A stretch of 46,040 nt of DNA, from assembly GCA_937873205.1 (NCBI GenBank), contig CALMVO010000037.1, positions 1-46,040 on the forward strand. The letters run 5' to 3'. Shown one piece after another: positions 26,006 to 34,366 of the stretch. Every line of letters starts with the position of its first letter. Position 1 is the stretch's first letter. Source of the stretch: an uncultured Acetobacteraceae bacterium. GTDB lineage: Bacteria; Pseudomonadota; Alphaproteobacteria; Acetobacterales; Acetobacteraceae. The translations under genes and the position numbers were made by a program. Below the pieces are notes generated by a model that was not told where the DNA came from, searched no databases, and was given only the letters and a program-made list of their open reading frames with translations.

Positions 26006-26187
26006 AACTACACGATCCGGTGATGGATGACGGTGGCTCGTGCAGGCGACGCCGTGCTATGGCATGTTTCGGTGGATCAGGGACGTACTTTTCACGTTGA
26101 TCAGGGCCCTCTGAGACACGTCAACCAGCGATATCGCCATTCGGTGCGCCTGAACCGGCCACCCACTAGACCTCGGGATTACGACCG

Positions 26188-26889
26188 TTGAGAAGTAACA
26201 GGACCGACCGCAGCCCCCGTTCCCCACGCCGCGGCGGCTTCGACGATGATTTCACACCCACGCCGGCACCTTCGTTCGGCGATCGCAGTGGCGGCGGCGG
26301 CCCACCCAGACGTCCGATGGGCGGTGGCGGTGGGTCGCAGGTCATCGCGTCCGGCCCCGAGATCAGCGCCAGCGTAAAGTGGTTCAACAGTGAGAAGGGC
26401 TTCGGCTTCGTCGAGCTGGCGGACGGCTCGGGCGACGTGTTTCTGCACGCCAACGCGCTGTCGCAGTCCGGCCACGACTCGGTGAGCCCGGGCGCCACGC
26501 TGGGCGTCAAGATCGGCCAGGGTCCGAAGGGACGCCAGGTTGCCGAGGTGATCTCCGTCGACGAGAGCACCGCCCAGCCTGAGCGTCCGCGCTCCGCCCC
26601 CGGTGGTTTCGGCGGCCCGCGCACGGGCGCTCCGTCCGGCGGCTTCCGCAGCGGCCGCTCCACCCCCGACCTGTCGAGCGCCGAGGAAGTCCGCGGCATC
26701 GTCAAGTGGTACAACGCCACCAAGGGCTTCGGCTTCATCACCCCCGACACCGGCGGCAAGGACATCTTCGTCCATGCTTCGGCGCTCGAGCGCTCCGGCC
26801 TGTCCAGCCTGAACGAGGGCCAGGCCACCCGCGTGCAGGTTGTGCAGGGCCAGAAGGGTCCGGAGGCGGCGGCGATCAGCCTCGCCTGA
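26188..26889 (+). CDS. Two-domain cold-shock protein
   Basis: A 233-residue RNA/DNA-binding protein with two cold-shock domains. After a Gly/Arg/Pro-rich disordered head, domain 1 (about 58-125) has [14 protein letters not shown] and DVFLHANAL; domain 2 (about 165-232) has [14 protein letters not shown] and DIFVHASAL. The linker is Gly/Pro/Arg-rich. TTG 26188 is used as start because no in-frame ATG precedes domain 1. The 182-nt leader contains GATCAGGG twice (26075, 26099) with an ACGT pair between them. Confidence 0.9.
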   Translation: MRSNRTDRSPRSPRRGGFDDDFTPTPAPSFGDRSGGGGPPRRPMGGGGGSQVIASGPEISASVKWFNSEKGFGFVELADGSGDVFLHANALSQSGHDSVSPGATLGVKIGQGPKGRQVAEVISVDESTAQPERPRSAPGGFGGPRTGAPSGGFRSGRSTPDLSSAEEVRGIVKWYNATKGFGFITPDTGGKDIFVHASALERSGLSSLNEGQATRVQVVQGQKGPEAAAISLA

Positions 26890-26930
26890 TCCGGGCGCCG
26901 GCAGCGCCGGCCTTCATCCCGTGCCGACCG

Positions 26931-26954
26931 ACGCCCTCCCCATCGGGAGGGCGT
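26931..26954 (+). terminator. Intrinsic terminator after two-domain cold-shock gene
   Basis: A 10-bp perfect stem, ACGCCCTCCC and GGGAGGGCGT around a CATC loop, followed by CTTCGTTT. It lies 42 nt after the cold-shock gene stop and before the phospholipase gene. Confidence 0.78.
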
Positions 26955-27107
26955 CTTCGTTTCCGCACCATCGTCCCGTGTCCGGCGCCCGCGATAGGGG
27001 CCCGGGACAAATTCATCGAACTGTCGTTAGCGTCGCACCACGAGTTGGGCCAAACGGACCCCGGAAGGTGTCGGCAGTCTTGCCGGACCGTAATTTCTGG
27101 TGGGTCT

Positions 27108-29174
27108 ATGTCGTTCAGGAACTGGTGCAGGACGTCGTCTGCCGTCCTCTTCTCGGCGGCGCTGATGCAGCCGACCATCGTCTTCGCACAGGAGGCTCCG
27201 GGCGACGTCTCGATCGCGCCGGCCAGCAGTCCGCAGGTCATGCGCCTGGCGACCAACCTCGCCGCCGAGCCGGCGCTCAGCACGGCGGACAAGATCGCGC
27301 TGCTGCGCAAGAAAGTGAAATACGTGTTCGTGCTGTTCCAGGAGAACCGCTCGTTCGACTACTATTTCGGCACCTATCCCGGCGCCAACGGCCTGTTCAC
27401 CAAGTCGGCAGCCCGGACGCCGGGCTTCACCCAGGCGATCGTCAACACCGACGGCACCATCGGCACCGTCTCGCCGTTCCTGATCCCGCAGACGGTGAAG
27501 ACCACGGGCGGCACCACGCCCGGCTCGACGGTGCAGATCTACCCGGCCGACACCGGCTCGGTCGACCACAGCCACTCGGGCATCCTGGTGAGCCAGGATT
27601 TCGTGAACGGCGTGTCGCTGAACGACCGGTTCGCGCTCGACGAGGAGGGCCTCACCACCAACGCCGCCGGCCAGATCGTCAGCAAGACCACCGGCCTGCC
27701 CGCGACCTCGCCGCCGAGCCTGAAGCAGAAGCAGATGGGCGAGCTGGCGATGAGCCACGTCGATTGCGACACCGCCCCCTACCTGTGGCAGTTCGCCGAC
27801 CGCTTCGCGCTGTTCGACAACTTCCACATGACCGTCACCTCCGCCTCGACCCCGAACGCGATCGCCATGATCGCCGGCCAGTCCGGGCTCACGCAGTGGG
27901 CGCTGCACCCGGACGAGGGCAGCAACAACACCGCGAGCCCGGTGATCGCCACCTCCAGCGGCGAGCCGGTCGTGACCGACAACGGCCCGTTCGCCGGCTC
28001 CAACCTCGATAACGGCCCGTTCAAGCCGACCTACGGCCCCAACGACGAGAGCCCGGCGACGCCGAACCTGAACCAGACCTACGCCAGCCTGCCGCTGTCC
28101 TTCATGGGCAAGGACATCCTGAAGACCGTCAGCACCGACCAGAACCCCGCACTCGACCTGGTCGACGTGCAGAAGGACCTGCAGACGATCGCCGGCAGCG
28201 GCAACCAGCCGACCAACTGGGGCTGGTTCCAGGAAGGCTACGACGCGGAGCCGACCGACACTACGGCCTATCCGATCCACAGCTCCTACGTGACCCATCA
28301 CAACGGGGCGCAGTATTTCGGCTATGTCGGCGACAACCCCGCCGTGGCGCAGAACCACCTGTACGGCCTGGGCGACTTCTTCACCGCGGTGCAGAACCAG
28401 CTGCTGCCGGCCGCAGGCGGCGTCGCCTACATCCGCGGCGGCTACGACAACAATGATGGGCTGGTCCCGCTCGACCCGAACCCGGCCGTGCGCGCCGCCT
28501 CCCCCGGAAGCGACGACCATCCGGGCTACTCGGACGGGCAGATCTCCGAGCAGCTGCTGGCCGACGAGGTCAACGCGATCGCCGCCAGCCCGTACTGGAA
28601 GGACAGCGCGATCATCATCACCTACGACGAGACCGACGGCCTCTACGACCACGTTCCCAACGCCGCGCGCGTGAACGATCCCGAGGGCAACCCGCTCGAG
28701 CCGTCGTCGCGCATCCCGGCGATCGTGATCTCGCCCTACGGCAAGTCGCACGCCATCGTCAGCGAGGCGTCCGAGCACAGCTCGATCATCAAGTTCATCG
28801 ACAACCTGTTCAACCTGACCCCGCTCGCCGACCTGCCCAACGAGAAGAAGGGCGTCGCGCTGGGCAAGACCGAGTTCGGCGAGAACTATGTCGGCCCGGC
28901 CGACGACAACACGCCCGGCGTCGGCAACATGCTGGCCGCGTTCGACAACGCCCGCCTGTTGGGAACCACGGCGCCGCTGCCGGCCTCCTACGCCGAAATC
29001 CTGCCCGGCACCAAGCCCACTCTGCCCCACTACGCGGCTGGCGGCTGCTACACGCTCAACATCGTGCCGACCGACTACGTGGGGGACCGCCTGATCGATC
29101 CGGCGCCGGTCGACTTCAACCCGCGCCCGTCCCTGACCCCCGGTATCCCGACCTCGGGCACCTGGACGCCCTGA
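27108..29174 (+). CDS. Secreted phospholipase C / acid phosphatase-type phosphoesterase
   Basis: A 688-residue exported enzyme of the PF04185 phosphoesterase family (phospholipase C, AcpA). Signal peptide at about 1-27 (LFSAALMQPTIVFAQEA). Catalytic-site blocks: LFQENRSFDYYFGTYPG with Asn80 and Arg81, VDHSHSG, HMTVTSASTPN, ITYDETDGLYDHVPN and SEHSSIIKFIDNLF. It probably releases phosphate or head groups from phosphoesters in the periplasm or medium. No Tat-type RR pair is present. Terminators sit on both sides, so it is likely a single-gene unit. Confidence 0.9.
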   Translation: MSFRNWCRTSSAVLFSAALMQPTIVFAQEAPGDVSIAPASSPQVMRLATNLAAEPALSTADKIALLRKKVKYVFVLFQENRSFDYYFGTYPGANGLFTKSAARTPGFTQAIVNTDGTIGTVSPFLIPQTVKTTGGTTPGSTVQIYPADTGSVDHSHSGILVSQDFVNGVSLNDRFALDEEGLTTNAAGQIVSKTTGLPATSPPSLKQKQMGELAMSHVDCDTAPYLWQFADRFALFDNFHMTVTSASTPNAIAMIAGQSGLTQWALHPDEGSNNTASPVIATSSGEPVVTDNGPFAGSNLDNGPFKPTYGPNDESPATPNLNQTYASLPLSFMGKDILKTVSTDQNPALDLVDVQKDLQTIAGSGNQPTNWGWFQEGYDAEPTDTTAYPIHSSYVTHHNGAQYFGYVGDNPAVAQNHLYGLGDFFTAVQNQLLPAAGGVAYIRGGYDNNDGLVPLDPNPAVRAASPGSDDHPGYSDGQISEQLLADEVNAIAASPYWKDSAIIITYDETDGLYDHVPNAARVNDPEGNPLEPSSRIPAIVISPYGKSHAIVSEASEHSSIIKFIDNLFNLTPLADLPNEKKGVALGKTEFGENYVGPADDNTPGVGNMLAAFDNARLLGTTAPLPASYAEILPGTKPTLPHYAAGGCYTLNIVPTDYVGDRLIDPAPVDFNPRPSLTPGIPTSGTWTP

Positions 29175-29212
29175 TCGTCCGACGCCGACGCAACACCAGC
29201 AGCGTCAGAAGG

Positions 29213-29236
29213 GGGAGCCGGCATCGTCCGGCTCCC
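29213..29236 (+). terminator. Intrinsic terminator after phosphoesterase gene
   Basis: Stem GGGAGCCGG / CCGGCTCCC with a CATCGT loop, followed by TCTCATCTT. It ends 26 nt before the start of the solute-binding protein gene. Confidence 0.75.
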
Positions 29237-29262
29237 TCTCATCTTGTCCGGAGTCTTCCGCC

Positions 29263-30306
29263 TTGCATCGCCTGCTCAAGCCCACCCTGGCCATGTCGGC
29301 CGCTTTCCTGATCACCTGCCTCTGCCAGCCCGCCCACGCCAGCACGATCCTGGAAAAGGTCCGTGCCGCCGGAACGCTCACCTGCGGCGTGGTCGACGAC
29401 GAGGACGATTATTCGGAGGCCGACACCCACGGCAACCTGACCCGGCTCGGCGGCGACTTCTGCCGCGCCCTCGCGGCGGAGGTGTTCGACGATGCCGGCC
29501 GCGCCCGGTTCCGCACCCTGCGCGACGAGCCCGAGGGGCTTCGGGCCGTGCGGGACGGCAAGGTCGACATCCTGTTCGGCGCCACCCCCAACCCGGTGAT
29601 CGGCCAGATCTACAAGGCGGCTTTCGGACCACCGATCTTCATCGACGGACAGGGCTTCCTGGTCTCCAACCGCAGCGGCGTAAAAACCGTGGCGGATCTG
29701 GCCGGAAAGCTCGTCTGCTTCATCAACGCGGCACCTCCCGAGCAGGTCATCTACGACGTGCTCGACCCGCAGCTCAGGATCCCGACCGCGCACTTCCCGT
29801 TCTCGGAGCGGGGCGAGATGGAGGTCGCGATGATGGACGGGCATTGCGACGTCATCACCGGCGACATCTCATGGATGGCCAACATCCACGCCAGCTTCGG
29901 CAAGCGTGCGGACGCCTTCACGGTGCTGCCGGACACGATCACCACCGACCCGGTGTCGCCCGCCTTCCGCGACGGCGACCCGCAGTGGGCGGCGCTGGTT
30001 AGCTGGACGGTCTGGGCGCTGTTGCAGGCGGAGGGGCACGGCGTCACGCAGGCCAATGTCGCCGCCCTGCGCACCAACGCCGATCCGGTGATCCGGCGGC
30101 TTGCCGGCGGCATGCCATGGATCGGCAGGGCGCTCGGCATCTCCGACGACGGTTTTGCCCATGCGATCGCCGCCGTCGGCAATTACGGCGAGATCTACCG
30201 GCGGGACGTGGGGGATGGATCCGCGCTGCACTTGCCGCGTGGCCGCAACCAGCTGGCAGGCAAGGGCGGAATGCTGTGGGCTCTGCCGGTCGAGCCGCTG
30301 CAGTGA
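29263..30306 (+). CDS. Periplasmic amino-acid-type solute-binding protein, orphan
   Basis: A 347-residue type 3 solute-binding protein, closest in pattern to the AapJ group of amino-acid ABC transporters: signal peptide to about residue 26 (ending AHAS), VRAAGTLTCGVV, GDFCRALAAEVF, LRDGKVDILFGATP-like block, a central SNRSGVKTVADLAGK and GNYGEIYRRDVG near the C-terminus. No permease or ATPase gene is adjacent, so it may serve a transporter elsewhere or act as a sensor. TTG start, with GGAG 10 nt upstream; an in-frame ATG lies 30 nt further on. Confidence 0.8.
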   Translation: MHRLLKPTLAMSAAFLITCLCQPAHASTILEKVRAAGTLTCGVVDDEDDYSEADTHGNLTRLGGDFCRALAAEVFDDAGRARFRTLRDEPEGLRAVRDGKVDILFGATPNPVIGQIYKAAFGPPIFIDGQGFLVSNRSGVKTVADLAGKLVCFINAAPPEQVIYDVLDPQLRIPTAHFPFSERGEMEVAMMDGHCDVITGDISWMANIHASFGKRADAFTVLPDTITTDPVSPAFRDGDPQWAALVSWTVWALLQAEGHGVTQANVAALRTNADPVIRRLAGGMPWIGRALGISDDGFAHAIAAVGNYGEIYRRDVGDGSALHLPRGRNQLAGKGGMLWALPVEPLQ

Positions 30307-30315
30307 CCGGACGGG

Positions 30316-30513
30316 TCAGGAGGCCGAGGCGAGCTGGACCTCGTCGATGACCCGCTCGTGGCTGTCGCGCAGGCTCTTCACCCGATACTGATAGCCCTGG
30401 TTGGTCACCGGCATCGCCCGGACCACGGTATACACGCCGCGCGTGACGTTGTTGTCGTACTTGCCGGGAACGAAGGCGACGCGGTCGCCGATCGCGAATT
30501 TCGGGTTTGACAT
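30316..30513 (-). CDS. Small KOW/SH3-like protein, unknown
   Basis: A 65-residue protein: KFAIGDRVAFVPGKYDNN then a YTVVRAMP strand and YQYRVKSLRD. The pattern is that of a small barrel (KOW or SH3-like) and suggests nucleic-acid binding, which is inference. AGGAA precedes the ATG at proper spacing. It follows a cold-shock gene by 55 nt, with a strong hairpin between. Confidence 0.65.
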   Translation of the reverse strand: MSNPKFAIGDRVAFVPGKYDNNVTRGVYTVVRAMPVTNQGYQYRVKSLRDSHERVIDEVQLASAS

Positions 30514-30528
30514 CAAGCTGTTCCTTCG

Positions 30529-30555
30529 GACGGTCCTGCACGAGGCAGGACCGTC
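30529..30555 (-). terminator. Hairpin between cold-shock gene and small downstream gene
   Basis: An 11-bp perfect stem, GACGGTCCTGC and GCAGGACCGTC around a 5-nt loop. On the minus strand it follows the cold-shock stop by 13 nt. There is no T-run; the sequence after it is CGAAGGAAC, which carries the ribosome site of the next gene, so it could be a partial terminator or an RNA processing and stability element. Confidence 0.65.
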
Positions 30556-30568
30556 ATCGCCAACGGGA

Positions 30569-30775
30569 TCAGCTGGCTTGTAGATTGCCTGCCGAGACCT
30601 TGCCCTGCTGGCCACGCTCGAGATCGTAGCTGATCTTCTGCCCCTCGTTCAGGCCGGTGAGACCTGCCCGCTCGACTGCGGAGATGTGCACGAAGATATC
30701 CTTCGAGCCATCATCGGGCTGGATGAATCCGTAGCCCTTCTGACTATTGAACCACTTCACGGTGCCTGTCGACAT
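30569..30775 (-). CDS. Cold-shock protein, CspA family
   Basis: A 68-residue single cold-shock domain with both RNA-binding motifs, KWFNSQKGYGFIQP and DIFVHISAV, and the usual LNEGQKISYDLE end. GGAGG lies about 8 nt before the ATG. The 202-nt leader up to the divergent DUF1345 gene is long, as in many csp genes, and is AT-richer than its surroundings. Confidence 0.95.
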   Translation of the reverse strand: MSTGTVKWFNSQKGYGFIQPDDGSKDIFVHISAVERAGLTGLNEGQKISYDLERGQQGKVSAGNLQAS

Positions 30776-30977
30776 CGCACGTTTCCTCCATAGGCCTGCC
30801 CGCGGCGAAGGTGCCGCAGGCTCCACTTTTCGATTGGGAGAAGGAATTCGACGTGCGTCACTACGTAGGGATCATATCTTCCCGGCCGAAAAGACAGCCG
30901 TTCCACCATAAATGGCTCCCGCCGGCCAAAATGCAATCGGCAGCCCGAACTTTGCCGCCTTGGAGAGCGAACCCCGT

Positions 30978-31607
30978 ATGTTCCGTCACCTGCGCTACCG
31001 CCCTGCCCTCCTGACCGGCCTGCTGTTCATCCTGGCCACGGTCCCGGTCGCGCTGCTGCTGCTGCGGCTGCGGCCGGTCACGGCGCTGCTAATCGGCTGG
31101 GATGGCGGCGTGCTGGCCTATGAAGCGGTCTTCCTGCTGGCGATGCGGCGCACGACGCCCGACCGGCTGGCCACCGTCGCGAACCGGCTCGACGAGGGCG
31201 CCTGGGGCATGCTGCTGATCACCGTCGCGGCTGCCCTGGCATCGCTTGGCGCCATCGTCGCCGAGCTGGCGCAGGTGCACGGAAAGACGCACGCTGGCTG
31301 GTTGGACGGTCTGGCCGGCGGCACCGTGCTGCTGTCCTGGCTGTTCGTGCACACGGCCTTCGCCACGCACTACGCGCACGAGTTCTGGCGGCGCCGCGGG
31401 CTGCTGTTCCCGGGCAACGACAGCCCCAACATCGACGAGTTCCTCTACTTCTCGTTCTGCATGGCCGTCGCCAGCCAGGTCAGCGACGTCAGCACGCAGT
31501 CCGCCGCCATGCGCCGCCTGGTGCTGGCCCACTCGCTGGTGTCCTACCTGTTCAACACCGCGATCATCGCGCTCGGCGTCAACATCGCGGCGTCGCTCGC
31601 CGGATAA
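30978..31607 (+). CDS. DUF1345 membrane protein
   Basis: A 209-residue protein with about five membrane helices, matching the DUF1345 family: GWDGGVLAYEAVFLL, then LLSWLFVHTAFATHYAHEFW and FLYFSFCMAVASQVSDV. Function unknown. The ATG at 30978 gives the family length. The TAA stop touches repeat B copy 2. Confidence 0.88.
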   Translation: MFRHLRYRPALLTGLLFILATVPVALLLLRLRPVTALLIGWDGGVLAYEAVFLLAMRRTTPDRLATVANRLDEGAWGMLLITVAAALASLGAIVAELAQVHGKTHAGWLDGLAGGTVLLSWLFVHTAFATHYAHEFWRRRGLLFPGNDSPNIDEFLYFSFCMAVASQVSDVSTQSAAMRRLVLAHSLVSYLFNTAIIALGVNIAASLAG

Positions 31608-31686
31608 GGACAGGGGCTCTGCCCCCGGACCCCGCCAAAGGCTCGCCTCTGGAAGCCATTTTTCGCGGGTCTGGGGCCGCTGGCCT
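31608..31686. repeat. Repeat B copy 2, inverted relative to copy 1
   Basis: A 79-nt stretch lying exactly between the stop codons of two convergent genes. Its reverse complement matches 19424-19503: CCAGCGGCCCC, GA-CCGC, a variable AT-rich spacer, CCAGAGGC, GCCT-TGG, GGGGTCC and GGGGCA-AGCCCCTG in the same order. The palindromes are kept in part (CAGGGGC/GCCCC). Confidence 0.75.
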
Positions 31687-32424
31687 TCACGGCGGCACCG
31701 TCTCTCCCTGCCAGTCCAGGACGCTGCCGCTCTGCTCCGGCCGCAACCCGTCGATCACCGCAAGCAGCCGCGCCGCGGAGAACTCCGGCGTGAAGAGCTG
31801 CGGACCGGGGACGTTGCGCTGGAACGGCCGGCTCAGCCCGGTCTCGACGGTGCCCGGGTGCAACCCGACGCAGATCAGCTCCGGCGTGCGGCGCCGCGTC
31901 TCGATCGCGAGGTTGCGCAGGATCATGTTGAGCGCTGCCTTGGAGGCGCGGTAGCCGTGCCAACCGCCGGAGCGGTTGTCGCCGATGCTGCCGACCCGTG
32001 CCGACAGGGCGGCGAACACGCTGCGGCCGCTCGGTGCCAGCAGCGGCAGCATGTGGCGGGCGACCAGTGCCGGGCCCACGGCATTGATGCGGTAGCTCTC
32101 CAGCAGCGCGTCGGCGTCCAGCGCGCGATAGCTCTTCTCCGGCTGGATCTGCCCGTCATGCAGCATGCCGGTGGCAACGATCACCAGCCGGATCGGGGCC
32201 GCAAGCCCGGCCAGTCGCGCGGCCGCCCGCTCGATGCTGGTCGGATCGCCGATATCGATCGCATCCGCGTGCACCCGGCCGCCGCTCGCCGGCCCGGGAC
32301 GACGGGACAGCGCGATCACGCCGGCCATGTCCGCATCCTCGGCCAGCCTTGCCACCAGCGCGCCGCCGATCCCGCCCCCGGCGCCGACCACCACGGCCCA
32401 GCCGCCGGGTTCCAGGCTCCGCAT
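31687..32424 (-). CDS. Short-chain dehydrogenase/reductase
   Basis: A 245-residue classical-length SDR with the cofactor turn VVGAGGGIGGAL, an INAVGPALVARHMLP helix and the active-site YRASKAALNMILRNLA; catalytic Ser in FAALSARVG. The pattern resembles CsgA/YfbV-like short SDRs; the substrate is unknown. ATG 32424; a DUF427 gene ends 7 nt upstream, so the two are probably co-transcribed. Confidence 0.88.
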   Translation of the reverse strand: MRSLEPGGWAVVVGAGGGIGGALVARLAEDADMAGVIALSRRPGPASGGRVHADAIDIGDPTSIERAAARLAGLAAPIRLVIVATGMLHDGQIQPEKSYRALDADALLESYRINAVGPALVARHMLPLLAPSGRSVFAALSARVGSIGDNRSGGWHGYRASKAALNMILRNLAIETRRRTPELICVGLHPGTVETGLSRPFQRNVPGPQLFTPEFSAARLLAVIDGLRPEQSGSVLDWQGETVPP

Positions 32425-32431
32425 CGTCCGC

Positions 32432-32929
32432 CTACCAGCCGGCGCTGCCGGGGATGCCCTTGAACGGTCCCTTGAGGTTGGGCGTGATCCAGCCGCCATA
32501 GAACCCGCCCGGCTGCGGCGTCACCCGCTCGTCGCCGACGAAACAGCCCTCCATGGCCCCGGCATAGACGGCGACGTGGTCGCGCAGCGCCGCGAATGCC
32601 TCGGTCGGCTCCAGATAGCTCCAGCCCGCCCCGGCCGCGAGGCGGTCCCCGGCGCGCAGCGTCCAGTAGCGTGCGACGCCCTTCCACTCGCAGAAGCTCG
32701 ACCCCGCCGCCGGCTCCAGCACTTCCGGCCGGAAGGCGTCGGACGGCAGGTAGTAGACCGGCGGATGCGACGTCTCCAGCACCCGCCAGGCCGCCTCGGT
32801 GGACGCGATCACGGCGCCGCCGAACGCGATCCGCACCGGCAGAGCGACCGGCTGCAGCGCCGGCGGCCGCGGATAGTCCCAGACACTTTCGGGCGGCAGG
32901 CCACCGGCGACCGGGTCAGTGGATGACAT
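32432..32929 (-). CDS. DUF427 domain protein (long form)
   Basis: A 165-residue DUF427 protein: an ESVWDYPRPP head, the VRIAFGGAVIAST strand, YYLPSDAFRPEVL, SFCEWKGVARYWTL, then a C-terminal FVGDERVTPQPGGFYGGWITP extension. The ATG at 32929 is favoured over ATG 32950 because only 14 nt then overlap the upstream lipoprotein gene. Its neighbour is an SDR; function unknown. Confidence 0.88.
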   Translation of the reverse strand: MSSTDPVAGGLPPESVWDYPRPPALQPVALPVRIAFGGAVIASTEAAWRVLETSHPPVYYLPSDAFRPEVLEPAAGSSFCEWKGVARYWTLRAGDRLAAGAGWSYLEPTEAFAALRDHVAVYAGAMEGCFVGDERVTPQPGGFYGGWITPNLKGPFKGIPGSAGW

Positions 32930-33059
32930 AACCGCCCCCGCCGCCGACATAGAGCCCGCGCGGGCCGTGATCGCCGTCCTGCTGCACCGCCCCGGCCGTA
33001 CATGCGGAGACGAAGCCGCCGCCGACCAGCATGATCACAGCAAGCCAGCGTCTGGACAT
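32916..33059 (-). CDS. 47-residue lipoprotein
   Basis: A small reading frame of 47 codons with a basic start (MSRRW), a hydrophobic core (LAVIMLVGGGFV) and a lipobox VSAC at 17-20, followed by a short Gly-rich tail ending YVIH. GGAGGG stands 5 nt before the ATG. It overlaps the start of the DUF427 gene by 14 nt. Small entericidin-like lipoproteins look like this, but the tail is not one I recognise. Confidence 0.65.
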   Translation of the reverse strand: MSRRWLAVIMLVGGGFVSACTAGAVQQDGDHGPRGLYVGGGGGYVIH

Positions 33060-33198
33060 CGGACCCTCCGCTCATCGGACCCCGGCGCGATCGGCGGGTC
33101 GCCGAGCCGGCTCTGCCGGAGTGAAGCCGGGTTATCGCTTCGGACGTCAACCCGTTCGCTGGCGTCGACGCCATATCGCGGCGGTGGCGCCATAGGCG

Positions 33199-33453
33199 TC
33201 AGGCCAGCCCGACCGCGCAAGCCACCACGCGCGCGAGGCGGTGGATGGCCGACCGGAACGCTTCCTCGGTGCGCATCACGTGCTTCAGGCCCGAACCGGC
33301 CGCCGCCAGGAACGATGCGAAGCCATCCGCATCGGGGAAGGCGGCGAGGTCGGCACCGTCATCGGCAGCCAGAGCCGCAGCACGGTCGTCATCCGGCAGG
33401 AAGCGGGCGTGGACGTCGATGCGCGGCGGTCGCGCGCTCGGTCGGGTTATCAT
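33199..33453 (-). CDS. Hypothetical protein, 84 residues
   Basis: An 84-residue Ala/Asp-rich protein without membrane segment or known domain; PRIDVHARFLPDDDRAAAL near the start and a helix-rich C-terminal half. The ATG at 33453 is chosen because GGAGG precedes it by 5 nt; a longer GTG start at 33477 also exists. It lies at the edge of the presumed imported region, 25 nt after an SDR gene on the same strand. Confidence 0.5.
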   Translation of the reverse strand: MITRPSARPPRIDVHARFLPDDDRAAALAADDGADLAAFPDADGFASFLAAAGSGLKHVMRTEEAFRSAIHRLARVVACAVGLA

Positions 33454-33478
33454 TGATCCTCCGCCTATACTCGGCACG

Positions 33479-34257
33479 TCACGAGCGATCGGCTCCGCCT
33501 GGCTTCAGATCGCTGGCGTTCATACCGGCCACGATTGTCGGCGGCAGGATGCGCAGGATCGTCTGGCGGAGCGCGCCAAGCCAACCGGGCGACGTGGTGA
33601 CCTTGCCGGCCATCATCGCGTCCCATCCGGCTTTCGCGGGTGCGGCGGGAGAATGCTTGGGTCCGGCTCCGCCCTTGGTGTCGAGGGCGTCGGCGCGATC
33701 CCAAAAATCGGTATCGGTCATGTTCGGCATCAGGCAGGTCACGGTCACGCCCGTGTCCAGAAGCTCGTTCGCGAGCGCATAGCCGAAGTTGTCGATGAAA
33801 GCCTTCGAGGCGTTGTAGGCGGCCTGATACGCGCCCGGCATCAGGCCGGCGAGCGAGCCGGTGAGAAGGATGCGACCCCGACCTCGCTGACGCATGCGAC
33901 GTCCGACCCGATGGGTAATGTCGAGGGTGCCTACGACGTTCGTCAGGATCAGTTCCCGGACGGCCGCGAAATCCTGATCGAGGAACGCTTTCGCGAGCCC
34001 GTGGCCTGCGTTGGCGCACAGAATATCCACCTCTCGGGTCTCAAGCAGTCGCTCGAGCGCATCGACGCCCTTGGTGGTGGAGAGGTCCGTCTCCAACGTG
34101 TCGAGGATGGCGTCGCCAAGCTCACGGTGAGCCTCATCGAATGGCCGGTCGGCGGCGAGAACGAGCTTGTAGCCATCCGCCTTCGCCAGTTTGGCGAGTT
34201 CAAGGCCAATACCTGATGAGCCGCCGTGATGACGACAATACCTTGTTTCATGACCAT
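33479..34257 (-). pseudogene. Short-chain dehydrogenase with frameshift in cofactor motif
   Basis: From nt 34257 the frame reads MVMKQGIVVITAA and then leaves homology; the adjacent frame continues as GGSSGIGLELAKLAKADGY through to YNASKAFIDNFGYAL and the end at 33479. The two meet at about 34222-34226, where ATCACGGCGGC would give VITGGSSGIG with one extra G. A one-base loss in the Gly motif is the simplest reading. About 259 codons in total; last gene of the LysR-flanked cluster. It could be a real pseudogene or a sequencing error in a G run. Confidence 0.75.
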
Positions 34258-34366
34258 GTTGGTGGCTTTCCAACCAGAGTTGGCATCAAGGTCGATCCGA
34301 TAGGAGCGACCGGTATGCCAGGCCGTTGGCGACGTTGGCCGTCATCAGCGGCCTGGCACGGCTCGG

